Assembly: GCA_002692725.1 (NCBI GenBank)
Contig: NZLU01000067.1
Span: forward strand, 310,001 to 374,000
DNA: 64,000 nucleotides
Origin: Ponticaulis sp.
Lineage (GTDB): Bacteria; Pseudomonadota; Alphaproteobacteria; Caulobacterales; Hyphomonadaceae
Direction: 5' to 3'
Shown: one piece after another, positions 51,052 to 60,773 of the stretch
Layout of the letters: each line of letters starts with the position of its first letter
Position numbering within the stretch: position 1 is the stretch's first letter
Translations under genes and position numbers: made by a program
The notes under the pieces: generated by a model
The model's database searches: none
What the model was told of the DNA's origin: nothing
Seen by the model: the letters and a program-made list of their open reading frames with translations, nothing else

Positions 51052-52491
51052 ATGACAATAGATGAAGCTATCAATGAACTGAAACGGTCGTTCGATGCGG
51101 CCACGAACAATCTGAAAGCCGCCATTCGGGACTTTGTCGACACCGGCACGCCGCCCGATCGGGAGATGCGCAAGAATGGCGCATTCTGTTACCCTGAGCT
51201 GGTGGTTCTGTATAAGCCCTCTTCCAGCGTGCCGCCCATTTCGCGGTCCTTCGGCAAGTTTTCCGAAGCCGGCACCTACACCACCACCGTGACGCAGCCG
51301 CATTATTTCGAAGCCTATCTCCGCGAACAGCTCGAACCACTTCTGCGCGATTATGATGTCGAACTGACCGTGCGCACCTCACGATCAGAAATTCCCTATC
51401 CCTATGTCTGGGACGCCCAGCAGAGCAAAGGCATTGAACCCTCGCTCGCAGCCGATCTTGCGCGCTGGTTTCCGTCGCCAACCCTGCCTGAGATCGGCGA
51501 TGAAATCGCCGATGGGGAATATCTCGACGAGGCCGGACAGAAACCCCTTTCCATGTTCGATGCCCTGCGGACGGATTTCTCGCTCCAGCGCCTGAAACAC
51601 TATACCGGCACGCCGTTCGAGCACTTCCAGAACTATGTGCTCTTCACCAATTACCATCGCTATATCGATGAATTCACCGAATGGGCGGTCGACCGCATCA
51701 AACAACCTGGCCCCTATGAGAGCCTTTCGGCCTGCGGCAATGTCGAGGTCTTTGCCGACACACCAGATGCACTGGAACAGGTCCGCACCGCCGCATGGCG
51801 ACGCCATCAAATGCCCGCCTATCACCTCCGGCGTGCGGATGGTCAGGGCATCACCATGGTGAATATCGGCGTCGGCCCGTCCAACGCGAAAACCATCACC
51901 GATCACCTCGCCGTGCTGCGTCCTCAATGCTGGATCATGGTTGGCCATTGTGGTGGTCTGCGGCATTCCCAGCGCATTGGCGATTATGCCCTCGCCCACG
52001 CCTATCTGCGGGATGATCATGTGCTCGACGATGTCTTGCCGCCGGATATCCCCGTGCCACCGATTGCCGAGGTGCAGGTCGCCCTTCACCAGGCCGCCGC
52101 CGAAGTCACCGGCGAGAGCGGTGACGATCTCAAACAACGCCTGCGTACCGGCACGGTCGTCACTACGGATGACCGGAACTGGGAGCTGCGCTACACCGCC
52201 TCCGCGCGCCGGTTTAACCTCTCCCGCGCTATCGCCATCGATATGGAAAGCGCGACGATTGCGGCGAACGGCTATCGCTTCCGCGTGCCTTATGGCGTGC
52301 TGCTCTGCGTGTCAGACAAACCCTTGCATGGTGAGATCAAACTCCCCGGTGCGGCCAATGAATTCTATAACCGCGCCATTGGCGAGCACATTCAGATCGG
52401 CATTCGAACCCTTGAACGCATTGCCGAAGACGGCGCAGAAAGCCTGCACTCCCGCAAGCTCCGCTCTTTCGACGAACCACCGTTCCGGTAA
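51052..52491 (+). CDS. amn: AMP nucleosidase
   Basis: A 479-residue enzyme that hydrolyses AMP to adenine and ribose-5-phosphate. The N-terminal regulatory domain (about 1-170) contains TYTTTVTQPHYFEAYLREQL; the catalytic nucleoside-phosphorylase fold has VNIGVGPSNAKTITDHLAVL, MVGHCGGLRHSQRIGDYALA and CVSDKPLHGEIKLPGAANEF with the catalytic Asp. ATP activation is expected from the two-domain build. Length is normal. It stands alone, after a 285-base gene-free gap (50767-51051) in which I see no repeat or terminator. Confidence 0.94.
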   Translation: MTIDEAINELKRSFDAATNNLKAAIRDFVDTGTPPDREMRKNGAFCYPELVVLYKPSSSVPPISRSFGKFSEAGTYTTTVTQPHYFEAYLREQLEPLLRDYDVELTVRTSRSEIPYPYVWDAQQSKGIEPSLAADLARWFPSPTLPEIGDEIADGEYLDEAGQKPLSMFDALRTDFSLQRLKHYTGTPFEHFQNYVLFTNYHRYIDEFTEWAVDRIKQPGPYESLSACGNVEVFADTPDALEQVRTAAWRRHQMPAYHLRRADGQGITMVNIGVGPSNAKTITDHLAVLRPQCWIMVGHCGGLRHSQRIGDYALAHAYLRDDHVLDDVLPPDIPVPPIAEVQVALHQAAAEVTGESGDDLKQRLRTGTVVTTDDRNWELRYTASARRFNLSRAIAIDMESATIAANGYRFRVPYGVLLCVSDKPLHGEIKLPGAANEFYNRAIGEHIQIGIRTLERIAEDGAESLHSRKLRSFDEPPFR

Positions 52492-52500
52492 GCATCAGCC

Positions 52501-53652
52501 TCAGTCAGCTTCGTGCTTCTTTTTCCGGCTTTCGAGGAATTCGGCGGAGTCATCAATGTACAATTCCATCCAGATCGGGAAGTGATCAGACACCTGATTC
52601 TTCCGCCAGGGGTGCTTGTAATAGCTTGTCAGTTTTGAGGGCACGGTGAGGTCACCTTCGCCGGTATACTGCTGCAGCATGGTCGACCTGTACGTTGCCT
52701 CATCGCCATCGAGATAAACGAACTGAAACGGGTCGAACACGCCGCCGACCGTTTTGCCGTTCTGCGTTGCCAGGCGGAAAAACTTGTCCGCTTTGATGAA
52801 CATGCGGTCATAGATTTCCGTTTTGGACGCGTTGGTATCCACGCCCTTCATACCATCAACCTCAAAGAAACCCGCATCCTCAAAGGCCTGCACACAGGCG
52901 GCGTCATGCCTTTCATAAAAGTTGAAATCGCCCGTCACGATCAGGCGTGAATTCCAGTTTTCTTTGGTTTTTTCTTCCAGCGCCCGCAGGAGCAATCGGA
53001 CTTCCTCAGAGCGCCGCTTTTTCTGGCTTTCCGAACTACCCGGCTCCAGATGCAGGCTGATCAGCGCGAAATCCTTCCACCCGGCTCGAAAGCCGGTGAG
53101 GTAGGGTGTTCGCGCAAGCTGCGTAATCTCTGAGCCCGCTGTGATTTCCGGCCAGAGCATAAGCTCTCCGACCGTGCCGTTCAGCCTCACCCGCTTGGTA
53201 TTGTAAACATAGGCGCTGCGTTCGGAATTGCCTTCATTGCCGCTTGTGATGTCGTTCACAAGATAATCCCAGTCCGAGCCCAATATCCGCATCAGGATTT
53301 TCAGGTCAGTCAGGCTGGTCTTAATCTCTTGCAGCGCAACCAGATCGAAAGATGCAATAATCTCGGCGATGTAGAAATAAGCTTCCGGCAGGCGTTGTGT
53401 CGTATGGCCGAACTCCTTGATGTTCCAGCTGGAAATCAGCAAATTGTGCTCGGTGCGACGCGGTGAAATCGGCGCCTGAATATCCGGGCCGCCATTTGGA
53501 TCGGGCTTCCCGTTGGCTAATCCATCCTTCAGCGCGAGAATGCCGTTAATCGCACGAATTTTTTCCTCAACCGTCATGGGCGTCGGAAAAATTCGGGCAT
53601 AGCCTTTTTCTATGATTTCCGCTTCTGGCCTCAGATCATTATAGAACGGCAT
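52501..53652 (-). CDS. Endonuclease/exonuclease/phosphatase-family protein
   Basis: A 383-residue intracellular enzyme with the DNase I-like core: LISSWNIKEFGHTTQ (Asn), FDLVALQEIKTSLTDLK (Glu), RLIVTGDFNFYERHD (Asp, Asn) and QVSDHFPIWMELYID (Asp, His). All metal and catalytic residues are present. N- and C-terminal extensions (about 1-75 and 330-383) are not typical and unrecognised. It cuts phosphodiesters; the substrate is unknown. GGGAGG stands before the ATG at 53652. It is convergent with amn, 9 bases apart. It is unrelated in length to the EEP gene at 30118. Confidence 0.86.
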   Translation of the reverse strand: MPFYNDLRPEAEIIEKGYARIFPTPMTVEEKIRAINGILALKDGLANGKPDPNGGPDIQAPISPRRTEHNLLISSWNIKEFGHTTQRLPEAYFYIAEIIASFDLVALQEIKTSLTDLKILMRILGSDWDYLVNDITSGNEGNSERSAYVYNTKRVRLNGTVGELMLWPEITAGSEITQLARTPYLTGFRAGWKDFALISLHLEPGSSESQKKRRSEEVRLLLRALEEKTKENWNSRLIVTGDFNFYERHDAACVQAFEDAGFFEVDGMKGVDTNASKTEIYDRMFIKADKFFRLATQNGKTVGGVFDPFQFVYLDGDEATYRSTMLQQYTGEGDLTVPSKLTSYYKHPWRKNQVSDHFPIWMELYIDDSAEFLESRKKKHEAD

Positions 53653-53754
53653 GATATTCCTCCCGCTGCTTTACCGGGAGAGTGTCTCATATTTCTACGT
53701 CGGGTCGGTGACAGTCAGTTTTCAGCGCGTCGGTGCCATGCTGCAGTTAAGAGA

Positions 53755-54528
53755 TTACTCTTCAAACTTCGCGCTGGTGTCGGCCTTGCCGTTCACCCAA
53801 TATCCCGTCGCCTTGATCCAGTGCTTGTCCACGCCGCGGCTCCCCATCAGATAGTTCCGCAGGGTCCGGACAACCCCGCCTTCTGCAGCGATCCAGACAT
53901 AGGTGCCCGGCATGATATCCATACGCTCGAGTGCAAACAAAAGCGGCGTCGCGTCACAAGGCGCAGCATTCGTCTCATCCCGGTGCAACCAGTCAATGCG
54001 CACATCGCTGGCGCTCTCAATGTCTTGCTGATCGCTTTCGCTTGGAACAGTAATCAGACAGTCAAACTGTTCCCCGCTTTTGCCGTCCTCCAGACGCCGA
54101 GCCAGCGCCGGGAGCGCTGTTTCATCTGCGATCATCAGCCAGCGATCAATCTTGCCCATCACCCGTTTGGATCCGCGCGGGCCTGCGATAACCGCCTTAT
54201 CGCCCGGCTCAACATCCAGGGCCCAACGCGTCGCCGGACCAGCCTCGTGCACGGCGAAATCAATCACCAATTCCTGGGCCTCTGCATTATACGCGCGCGG
54301 TGTGTAACTCCGCATGACCGATTTGCCGATTTCATCCGGCACAATCATTTTGATGTTGTCATCCGCTCCGGGAGATTGAAACCCAGACAGCTCGTCGCCA
54401 GACAGGACAATGCGGATCATATTGGGCGTGACGTTGAATTTTTTGGCGACTGTCAGAGTGCGTCGAACCGGTTCAAGCCTCAGCCGCTCGATCTGGGGCC
54501 GCGTCTGTGTGTCGCTTATTACTGTCAT
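53755..54528 (-). CDS. Siderophore-interacting protein (FAD, ferric-chelate reductase family)
   Basis: A 257-residue protein of the ViuB/SIP family. TPNMIRIVLSGDELSGFQSP opens the FAD-binding barrel, GKSVMRSYTPRAYNAEAQEL holds the R-x-Y-T FAD motif, FAVHEAGPATRWALDVEPGD follows, and WIAAEGGVVRTLRNYLMGSR is the family's late NAD(P)-domain motif. It reduces iron from chelates in the cytoplasm. ATG 54528 has AAAGG 6 bases upstream; ATG 54534 lies against it. No siderophore genes are nearby, but the bfd-bfr and TonB genes share the iron theme. Confidence 0.9.
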   Translation of the reverse strand: MTVISDTQTRPQIERLRLEPVRRTLTVAKKFNVTPNMIRIVLSGDELSGFQSPGADDNIKMIVPDEIGKSVMRSYTPRAYNAEAQELVIDFAVHEAGPATRWALDVEPGDKAVIAGPRGSKRVMGKIDRWLMIADETALPALARRLEDGKSGEQFDCLITVPSESDQQDIESASDVRIDWLHRDETNAAPCDATPLLFALERMDIMPGTYVWIAAEGGVVRTLRNYLMGSRGVDKHWIKATGYWVNGKADTSAKFEE

Positions 54529-54664
54529 GTGCATCCTTTCAATCGCCACCCAGTCGATGAGATAGGATATAAGCCCTCTTTTTGCAAATCATTCTTAATT
54601 GCAGATATGCATAACAGATTTCTATGATTTGAGGCGTGCAGGCGCTTGTGCGCCCGGACCCGGT

Positions 54665-55732
54665 CTATGCACTTGAGAGCGGGGTCATCTCTGCACGGGT
54701 CGATTGCCTCCGATAATCTGTCGGCGTCATACCGGTCTCAGCCCGAAACGCGCGATTGAACGGACCGATTGATCCGAACCCGCAATCGAGCGCAATGGTC
54801 AGCACTGGCAGATGTGAAAATTCCGGCATGGCGAGCCTCTGTCTGGCGAGTTCAATCCGACGGTGATTGATCAACCGATTGAAGTTCGAAACACCAAGCC
54901 CGGCGGTAATGGCGCGCGTCACTTTATAGTCCGCTTCGCCGAGGCGCTTTGCCAGATCGGCCAGTTTGAGATCAGACCGGGTCAGAAACGCCTCATCTGC
55001 CAGGATCGCCTGAATCCGCACGGCCAACGCCTCATCCTCAGCGCTTGCCGGCCCTTTCTTCCGCGCTTTTCGGCCACCCGTTTCCGGCAGAGGGTGACGC
55101 CCACGATACCAGACCGCCAAACCACCCCCGAACAAAGCGGCCAGCGCACACACCATGCGGATGTAATCGCCCCAGACATCGGTAAACGACCCCGCCATAG
55201 CGCCACGCAACCATACGACGCCCGCCAGCAGCATAATCCCATAGACCGTCGTGAAGACGATCCGAAACCGCGCTTCTTCCTTTGGCAGGGATTTACGAAG
55301 CCCTGCCAGCCCCTCCACCAGAGCCAACAGCAGTACGGTCGAACTCGCCAGGCTATGTGCATTGCCGCTCATCCGGATGCACTGGCCCACCAGTCCCGCA
55401 TCGCTCGCCCAGGGCTTCGCAAAAACAACCACCACACCTGTCACGAACATGCCGCCAACCACAATAAATGGCCAAATTTCCATCTGATCCGCCGGACGAA
55501 ACAGCGCGCGCGCCAGCAACCAGGACAAGCCGCAGGTGACCGAGCCCAATACGCCGAACACAATCGCTGCAGGCCCGATCGCAGGGCCAAGCGTCTGCTC
55601 AATCAGAAAGCTGAACAGCGCCAGCGTAAATCCGGTCCAGATCCAGAACAGCAAACCCTGACCGAGCTGCCTGCGCGTCAGCGCGAGGAAAGTCAGCGTG
55701 AAAAGGGCAGCAAGGATCGGCACCAGAAACAT
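54665..55732 (-). CDS. AraC-family regulator with N-terminal membrane domain
   Basis: A 355-residue protein. The first 220 residues hold about seven transmembrane helices (FLVPILAALFTLTFLALTRR, IWPFIVVGGMFVTGVVVVFA, YGIMLLAGVVWLRGAMAGSF), then a basic linker (GGRKARKKGPASA) and a C-terminal AraC HTH (about 245-345: LAKRLGEADYKVTRAITAGL, LTIALDCGFGSIGPFNRAFR, TGMTPTDYRR). Such regulators read a signal in the membrane directly. It is divergent from the DUF2306 gene at 55860 and may control it. Confidence 0.9.
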   Translation of the reverse strand: MFLVPILAALFTLTFLALTRRQLGQGLLFWIWTGFTLALFSFLIEQTLGPAIGPAAIVFGVLGSVTCGLSWLLARALFRPADQMEIWPFIVVGGMFVTGVVVVFAKPWASDAGLVGQCIRMSGNAHSLASSTVLLLALVEGLAGLRKSLPKEEARFRIVFTTVYGIMLLAGVVWLRGAMAGSFTDVWGDYIRMVCALAALFGGGLAVWYRGRHPLPETGGRKARKKGPASAEDEALAVRIQAILADEAFLTRSDLKLADLAKRLGEADYKVTRAITAGLGVSNFNRLINHRRIELARQRLAMPEFSHLPVLTIALDCGFGSIGPFNRAFRAETGMTPTDYRRQSTRAEMTPLSSA

Positions 55733-55859
55733 CCCACCAGCTTACCCGGGTTGGGGCTTAAGTGAAATACGAGAAAAAAGTCTGGCCGATTTCCAAATCG
55801 GCGAGATCAGCCAGCGAAAGCACAGGCAGGACAGGCGAAATATCACGTCGGAGTTCGAA

Positions 55860-56681
55860 ATGGTTTCTCTCACTTCCCCCCACACCCGCTCGCGCCCGCT
55901 GGACACGACTTTGCTTTGGGCGTCTACGCGCTTCTGGTTTGCCGTCACGCTCATAGGTCAGCTCGCCTTCACGGCATTCATTCTTGGGTTTTACGGCACA
56001 CGAACCGCCAGCGGAAACTTTGCCGCCTGGGATGATAAGCCGACAATACATGCCTATGAAGCCGGAGATCTGATCGGCAATCTGGTCTTCATCACTCATG
56101 TTCTGCTGGCGGCTGTCATCACACTCAGCGGGCTCATTCAGCTCCTGCCCGTCATCAGAAAAAAGTGGCCAAAGCTGCATCGCTGGTCAGGCCGAATTTT
56201 CATCCTGCTCGGTATGATCGGCGCTGTGTCTGGCATCTGGCTTACCTGGGTGAGAGGGTCACAGGTTTCACTCGACTCGGCCATTGCTGTTTCCCTCAAT
56301 GGCGTTCTGATTCTCTGGACTGGAGGTCTGGCCTGGCGCCATGCCCTGCGTCGTCAGTTCGCCACGCATGAACAATGGGCGCTGCGCGCTTTCATGCTCA
56401 TATCGGGTGTCTGGTTCTTCCGTCTGGCAATCATGGCCTGGACCATCCTCGGTCGTGGTGTGTTCAGACTACCGGCAAGTTCGCAGGCGATTGCAGACCC
56501 CATTCTGGAATTTGGCAGCTATCTCCTGCCGCTGCTCGTGCTTGAGCTATACTTCCTTGCCCGCCGACGCAAAACGGGCGCACTCACCTATGCAACTGCA
56601 GGCATAATCACTGTTTGCACATGCCTTATGGCGGTCGGCGTTTTCGGTGCAATCAGCTTTATGTGGCTGCCCAATCTCTGA
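55860..56681 (+). CDS. DUF2306 multi-pass membrane protein
   Basis: A 273-residue protein with about seven transmembrane helices (RFWFAVTLIGQLAFTAFILG, LIGNLVFITHVLLAAVITLS, WSGRIFILLGMIGAVSGIWL, LVLELYFLARRRKTG). The early WPKLHRWSGRIF segment with its His is typical of DUF2306, a family of unknown function related to cytochrome-b-like membrane domains. ATG 55860 lies before the first helix; the upstream open frame overlaps the divergent AraC gene. Probably a target of that regulator. Confidence 0.8.
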   Translation: MVSLTSPHTRSRPLDTTLLWASTRFWFAVTLIGQLAFTAFILGFYGTRTASGNFAAWDDKPTIHAYEAGDLIGNLVFITHVLLAAVITLSGLIQLLPVIRKKWPKLHRWSGRIFILLGMIGAVSGIWLTWVRGSQVSLDSAIAVSLNGVLILWTGGLAWRHALRRQFATHEQWALRAFMLISGVWFFRLAIMAWTILGRGVFRLPASSQAIADPILEFGSYLLPLLVLELYFLARRRKTGALTYATAGIITVCTCLMAVGVFGAISFMWLPNL

Positions 56682-56701
56682 ATAGCTACCTGGACGACAG
56701 G

Positions 56702-57412
56702 CTATCCGTTCGAACTGCTCACGAACTGTTTCGTGAGCAAGTTCTTGATGAGAGGTTCGACCAGTTTCATCGCTTCGGGGATCTCTCGCTCACCCCCGTC
56801 ATCTACGCTCAAACCAATATACAGATTAACGCATTTCGTGATCGCACGATTAAAATGCGTCGTGTAAACGATCTTTCCGTTGATGTCTGTCACGGCCAGT
56901 TGCCTGACGGTTATCGGCTTTCCGAGGAACTGGTCAGACGGAAATCCGAGAATCCGTGTAGTGCCTTTTGAAACGGAGCCGACACCTATAATTTCGACGT
57001 CAGAAACGCTGTCAAACGGCTCGGCCGACTTGTCTTTGTAGAGACTCAAGTGGTCAAGCCGCTTGGCGGAACAATTACCCTCCAGCTTTACAACTCGACC
57101 GCGTGCCACCTCGCTATCCCCATCTGGTACGATAAGTGATAGGCGCTTATACAGCATGCTTTCATCCGGGAGCAGCAAGCCTTCACCTGCCATGACCTCA
57201 CTTCGAGACAAAGGCGTCAAGTCGGTTAAATCTTCCCGCGACAGTCTCAGCTTCAGGTCTGCGATCGAGATCAGGAAATGCCCGTCAGAAGTCCGCCCGG
57301 CCACATCCTTGGCACCCGAGTTTGTGTCCGAGTCGGCACCGCATCCCACCAGCGCGCAGCAAAGACAAAGCGCAAGCGTGTTGATCCAGTTTCGGATCAA
57401 AACGGCAACCAT
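56702..57412 (-). CDS. Lipoprotein, hypothetical
   Basis: A 236-residue protein with a lipoprotein signal: LALCLCCALVGCGADSD with the lipobox L-V-G-C at about residues 21-24. The mature part has no recognised domain; segments such as FLISIADLKLRLSREDLTDL and TVRQLAVTDINGKIVYTTHF suggest an alpha/beta fold. Two cysteines (EGNCSAK and ITKCVNL) may pair. It overlaps the ExoD gene's end by 16 bases on the same strand, so the two are likely cotranscribed. Confidence 0.66.
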   Translation of the reverse strand: MVAVLIRNWINTLALCLCCALVGCGADSDTNSGAKDVAGRTSDGHFLISIADLKLRLSREDLTDLTPLSRSEVMAGEGLLLPDESMLYKRLSLIVPDGDSEVARGRVVKLEGNCSAKRLDHLSLYKDKSAEPFDSVSDVEIIGVGSVSKGTTRILGFPSDQFLGKPITVRQLAVTDINGKIVYTTHFNRAITKCVNLYIGLSVDDGGEREIPEAMKLVEPLIKNLLTKQFVSSSNG

Positions 57413-58011
57413 CCGAGAATGCCGGTGCGCTCAATGAGGCGCACCATCACAATGAAGGAGCCGACCAGGCTGGCGCTGGCCAGAATGATCACTGCACCAT
57501 CCCGCGCCATCAATCCAAGACCGAACACCAGAATGGTGATCCCGGGAAGGACTGGGCCAAACGGCACAAATCCAAGCGGGAAGGTCACCAGTGCCGCGCC
57601 AATGCACATCAGCGCGACAAGCTGCAAAAACGGCTTTCGCGTCAGAAAGGACAAGCGCGGCTTCAAAATCCGATCAAACACGCCGGCCCAGCCGCGTGCC
57701 GCCCTTGTCCCGGCAATCAGATGCTCACGTTTAAAGCTGAACTCTAACAGCTTCTTCGGAATCCACGGACGCCGCATACCGATCACAATCTGACCCGTGA
57801 TCAGCAAAGTCAGCAACGCCACTACCCACGTCGCGCCGGGAATGATCGTCAGCGGACTGATCGCGATAAATCCCAGGATCAGAATAATCGGACCATAGGC
57901 CCGCGGTCCGACGACTCCCAAAAGGTCGCCGACGGTCACATCTTCACCTTCCGTTTTCTCAATGAGCTGATCAAACAGCCCATTGAGCGTTGACGCCCTG
58001 CGACCTGACAT
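57397..58011 (-). CDS. ExoD-family membrane protein
   Basis: A 204-residue protein of the ExoD family. A soluble start (LNGLFDQLIEKTEGEDVTVG) leads to DLLGVVGPRAYGPIILILGF, the family signature, and four hydrophobic segments (ISPLTIIPGATWVVALLTLL, LVALMCIGAALVTFPLGFVP, VLPGITILVFGLGLMARDG). ExoD is linked to exopolysaccharide production and alkaline tolerance in rhizobia, mechanism unknown. ATG 58011 is preferred; the frame is open to 58200. It is divergent from cydA. Confidence 0.85.
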   Translation of the reverse strand: MSGRRASTLNGLFDQLIEKTEGEDVTVGDLLGVVGPRAYGPIILILGFIAISPLTIIPGATWVVALLTLLITGQIVIGMRRPWIPKKLLEFSFKREHLIAGTRAARGWAGVFDRILKPRLSFLTRKPFLQLVALMCIGAALVTFPLGFVPFGPVLPGITILVFGLGLMARDGAVIILASASLVGSFIVMVRLIERTGILGWLPF

Positions 58012-58241
58012 GAAAGTCTCCCTCTGGCGGCATATTCGCCCAGCCGCGCATGCGATACAATCCTTTTGCGTCCCGACCCGCGTCAGGAAGACCAACACAA
58101 AGGCCAGGGGCTTATTATTTTGCGCTCCGCGCAATATCCCGAAGATGTCCACACTGAGAATGTGGGTCAGCCTGACACAGTGACAAAAACCAGCTTGCAT
58201 TATATTAGATACCTCTAATTCATTTCAGGAAAAGCCCGACT

Positions 58242-59660
58242 ATGGAATTTGACGCGCTCCTCCTCTCCCGACTGCAATTTGCCTTTGTCGTCGCCTTTCA
58301 CATCATGTTTCCGGCCTTCACCATCGGCCTTGCAGCCTTTCTGGCCGTCTCCGAAGGCCTCTGGCTGTTCACGAAGAAAGAGGTGTTCAAACGCCTTTAC
58401 CTGCACTGGGTAAAAATCTTCGCGCTGGCCTTTGCCATGGGTGTCGTATCCGGCGTGGTCATGTCCTATCAGTTCGGCACAAACTGGTCGGTCTTCTCTG
58501 ACAAGGCAGGCAGCGTGATCGGCCCCCTGCTGGGCTATGAAGTGTTGACCGCATTTTTCCTCGAAGCGACCTTTCTCGGCGTAATGCTGTTCGGCTGGAA
58601 ACGTGTAGGCCCGAAACTCCATTTCGCAGCCACTTGCGCAGTTGCCATCGGCACAAGCATTTCGGCCTTCTGGATTCTCTCTGCCAACTCCTGGATGCAG
58701 ACCCCGCAGGGCTTTGATATCGACCCTGAGACCGGAAACCTCTTCGCGACGAATTTCTGGGAAGTGATCTTCAACCCCAGCTTCCCGGCGCGCTATGTCC
58801 ACATGATGCTCGCTGCCTTCATCACGACAGCCGCTGTTGTGTTGGCGGCCGGTGGGTATCAGGTCATTCGCGGCCGCGTCTCCGAACCCACGCGCTGGCA
58901 AATCCGCATGGCCTCGGGCACGCTTTTGCTGCTTATGCCGCTGCAGATCTGGGCGGGCCATTGGTCCGGCGAGATCGCCCACCATTATCAGCCTGCCAAA
59001 GTCGCCGCCATTGAAGGCTGGTGGGAAACCGCCGACGAACAAGGCACGGTTCTGTTTGGCTGGCCTGATGAAAACGCAGAAAAAACCCATTTCGAAATCC
59101 AAATTCCGGGCACGAGCAAATTCCTCTTCTCGGCTGAAGGACCGCTTCAGGGGCTTGAGGACTTTCCGGATACCGAACGGCCGCCCGTCACCATCGTTTT
59201 CTGGGCCTTCCGCATCATGGTGGCGGCTGGTCTCGCCATGCTGGTCATGGGCGCCTGGGGCACAATACTCTGGGTCACGCGACGCATAGACAAGCCCGCA
59301 ATTTTTCACTGGCTTGCCGTCCCCACAGGTACACTCGGCTTCATAGCGGTGATCACCGGCTGGATTGTCGCCGAGGTCGGACGCCAACCCTATACGGTCT
59401 ATGGTGTGCTGCGGACTGAAGACAGCGTCTCACCCGTCCCCGTGGAATCGGTCGCGACCTCCCTACTCGTCTTCATGGTGGTTTATGCCATTATCTTCAC
59501 CGCAGGCGTTGTCTACATGGCGCGTATCGCCACGCGCGGCTTTGGCGACGATGTGACTGATCCGCCGCCGAAAGAAAACCGGGCGCCGGGATCTGCCTTC
59601 GGCTCGGTCGATGACAAGGCCGAACAATCCGGCGATGTTGCAACGGACAAGGAGAGCTGA
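58242..59660 (+). CDS. cydA: Cytochrome bd-type quinol oxidase subunit I
   Basis: A 472-residue membrane protein with about nine helices. LQFAFVVAFHIMFPAFTIGL holds the heme b595 His, FPARYVHMMLAAFITTAAVV the b558 His, and AGLAMLVMGAWGTILW lies near the Met ligand. The Q-loop is short, as in the cyanide-insensitive CIO branch. It oxidises quinol and reduces O2 without pumping protons, useful at low oxygen or under poison. It is followed by cydB after 3 bases. Confidence 0.95.
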   Translation: MEFDALLLSRLQFAFVVAFHIMFPAFTIGLAAFLAVSEGLWLFTKKEVFKRLYLHWVKIFALAFAMGVVSGVVMSYQFGTNWSVFSDKAGSVIGPLLGYEVLTAFFLEATFLGVMLFGWKRVGPKLHFAATCAVAIGTSISAFWILSANSWMQTPQGFDIDPETGNLFATNFWEVIFNPSFPARYVHMMLAAFITTAAVVLAAGGYQVIRGRVSEPTRWQIRMASGTLLLLMPLQIWAGHWSGEIAHHYQPAKVAAIEGWWETADEQGTVLFGWPDENAEKTHFEIQIPGTSKFLFSAEGPLQGLEDFPDTERPPVTIVFWAFRIMVAAGLAMLVMGAWGTILWVTRRIDKPAIFHWLAVPTGTLGFIAVITGWIVAEVGRQPYTVYGVLRTEDSVSPVPVESVATSLLVFMVVYAIIFTAGVVYMARIATRGFGDDVTDPPPKENRAPGSAFGSVDDKAEQSGDVATDKES

Positions 59661-59663
59661 GCC

Positions 59664-60701
59664 ATGGATTTACCCCTCATCTGGGCACTTCTCATTGCCA
59701 CCGCCGTTATGCTTTACGTCATCCTCGATGGCTCTGACCTGGGCATTGGTATCCTGACGGCCTTTGCCAAAAGCGATCATGAGCGCAATCTCATGACAGC
59801 CACGATCGAGCCCGTCTGGGACGGCAATGAAACCTGGCTCATCCTTGGCGGCGGCGGACTGTTCGCAGCCTTCCCGCTTGCCTATGCCATTCTCATGCCG
59901 GCTTTTTACATTCCGGTTCTGATCATGCTGGCGGCGCTGATCTTCAGAGGTGTCGCCTTCGAATTCCGGCACAAAGCCGTTCGCAAGCCCACGCGGATAT
60001 TCTGGAATGGCGCGTTTTCTTATGGCTCGCTGACAGCGGCCCTTGCTCAGGGTTTCATACTGGGCGGCTTCATCCAGGGCGTTGAGGTTGAGGGCCGCGC
60101 CTTTGCGGGCGGATCATTCGACTGGCTGACGCCGTTCAGCGTGCTGGTCGCAATCTCTGTCGCGGGCGGTTATGTCCTGCTTGGTTCGTGCTGGCTCGTT
60201 CTCAAGACAGAAGGAGACACCCAGAAGGGGGCACGTAAATGGGCTCGCCGCGCGACAATATTCGTCCTCGTCGCAATGGCGGCCGTCAGCCTTGCAACGC
60301 TCTCCATCGACGCGCGCGTCACCGAGCGCTGGGGCCTGAACATGCAAGCACTCGAGTTCGGTAAATTCCTGACACTCGCGCCGATACCATTCATATCTGT
60401 CATTCTCGCCTTTTTCCTCTGGCGGGACATCTGGATCCGGATCGAAAATGCTCCGGACTGGCGACCCATGGTGTTCACAATTGGCCTGTTTCTGACCGGC
60501 TATCTCGGGCTCGCCTTCAGCCTGTTTCCAAACCTCGTCCCGTTTGATCTCGACATCTGGCAAACGGCGGCACGCGACAATGCCCTTATGCTGATGCTGG
60601 TCGGCGCTGTCATCATGCTGCCGGTCATTCTGGGCTATACGATTTATGTCTACTCGCTCTTCTGGGGCAAAGTAGACCCTGAAGAGAGCTATCATGATTA
60701 G
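59664..60701 (+). CDS. cydB: Cytochrome bd-type quinol oxidase subunit II
   Basis: A 345-residue subunit with about nine transmembrane helices. DLPLIWALLIATAVMLYVIL is the opening helix, DGSDLGIGILTAFAKSDHER and WDGNETWLILGGGGLFAAFP the signature loops, and VYSLFWGKVDPEESYHD the end. It braces the heme subunit. The start is 3 bases after the cydA stop, and a small partner gene follows, so the unit is cydA-cydB-DUF2474. Confidence 0.95.
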   Translation: MDLPLIWALLIATAVMLYVILDGSDLGIGILTAFAKSDHERNLMTATIEPVWDGNETWLILGGGGLFAAFPLAYAILMPAFYIPVLIMLAALIFRGVAFEFRHKAVRKPTRIFWNGAFSYGSLTAALAQGFILGGFIQGVEVEGRAFAGGSFDWLTPFSVLVAISVAGGYVLLGSCWLVLKTEGDTQKGARKWARRATIFVLVAMAAVSLATLSIDARVTERWGLNMQALEFGKFLTLAPIPFISVILAFFLWRDIWIRIENAPDWRPMVFTIGLFLTGYLGLAFSLFPNLVPFDLDIWQTAARDNALMLMLVGAVIMLPVILGYTIYVYSLFWGKVDPEESYHD

Positions 60702-60773
60702 GTTTTGTCATCCCGTGCGCAATGCGGAACGCAGTTACGCTTTGCAGACCCGGGACCTCGAAAGTACTGGCTC

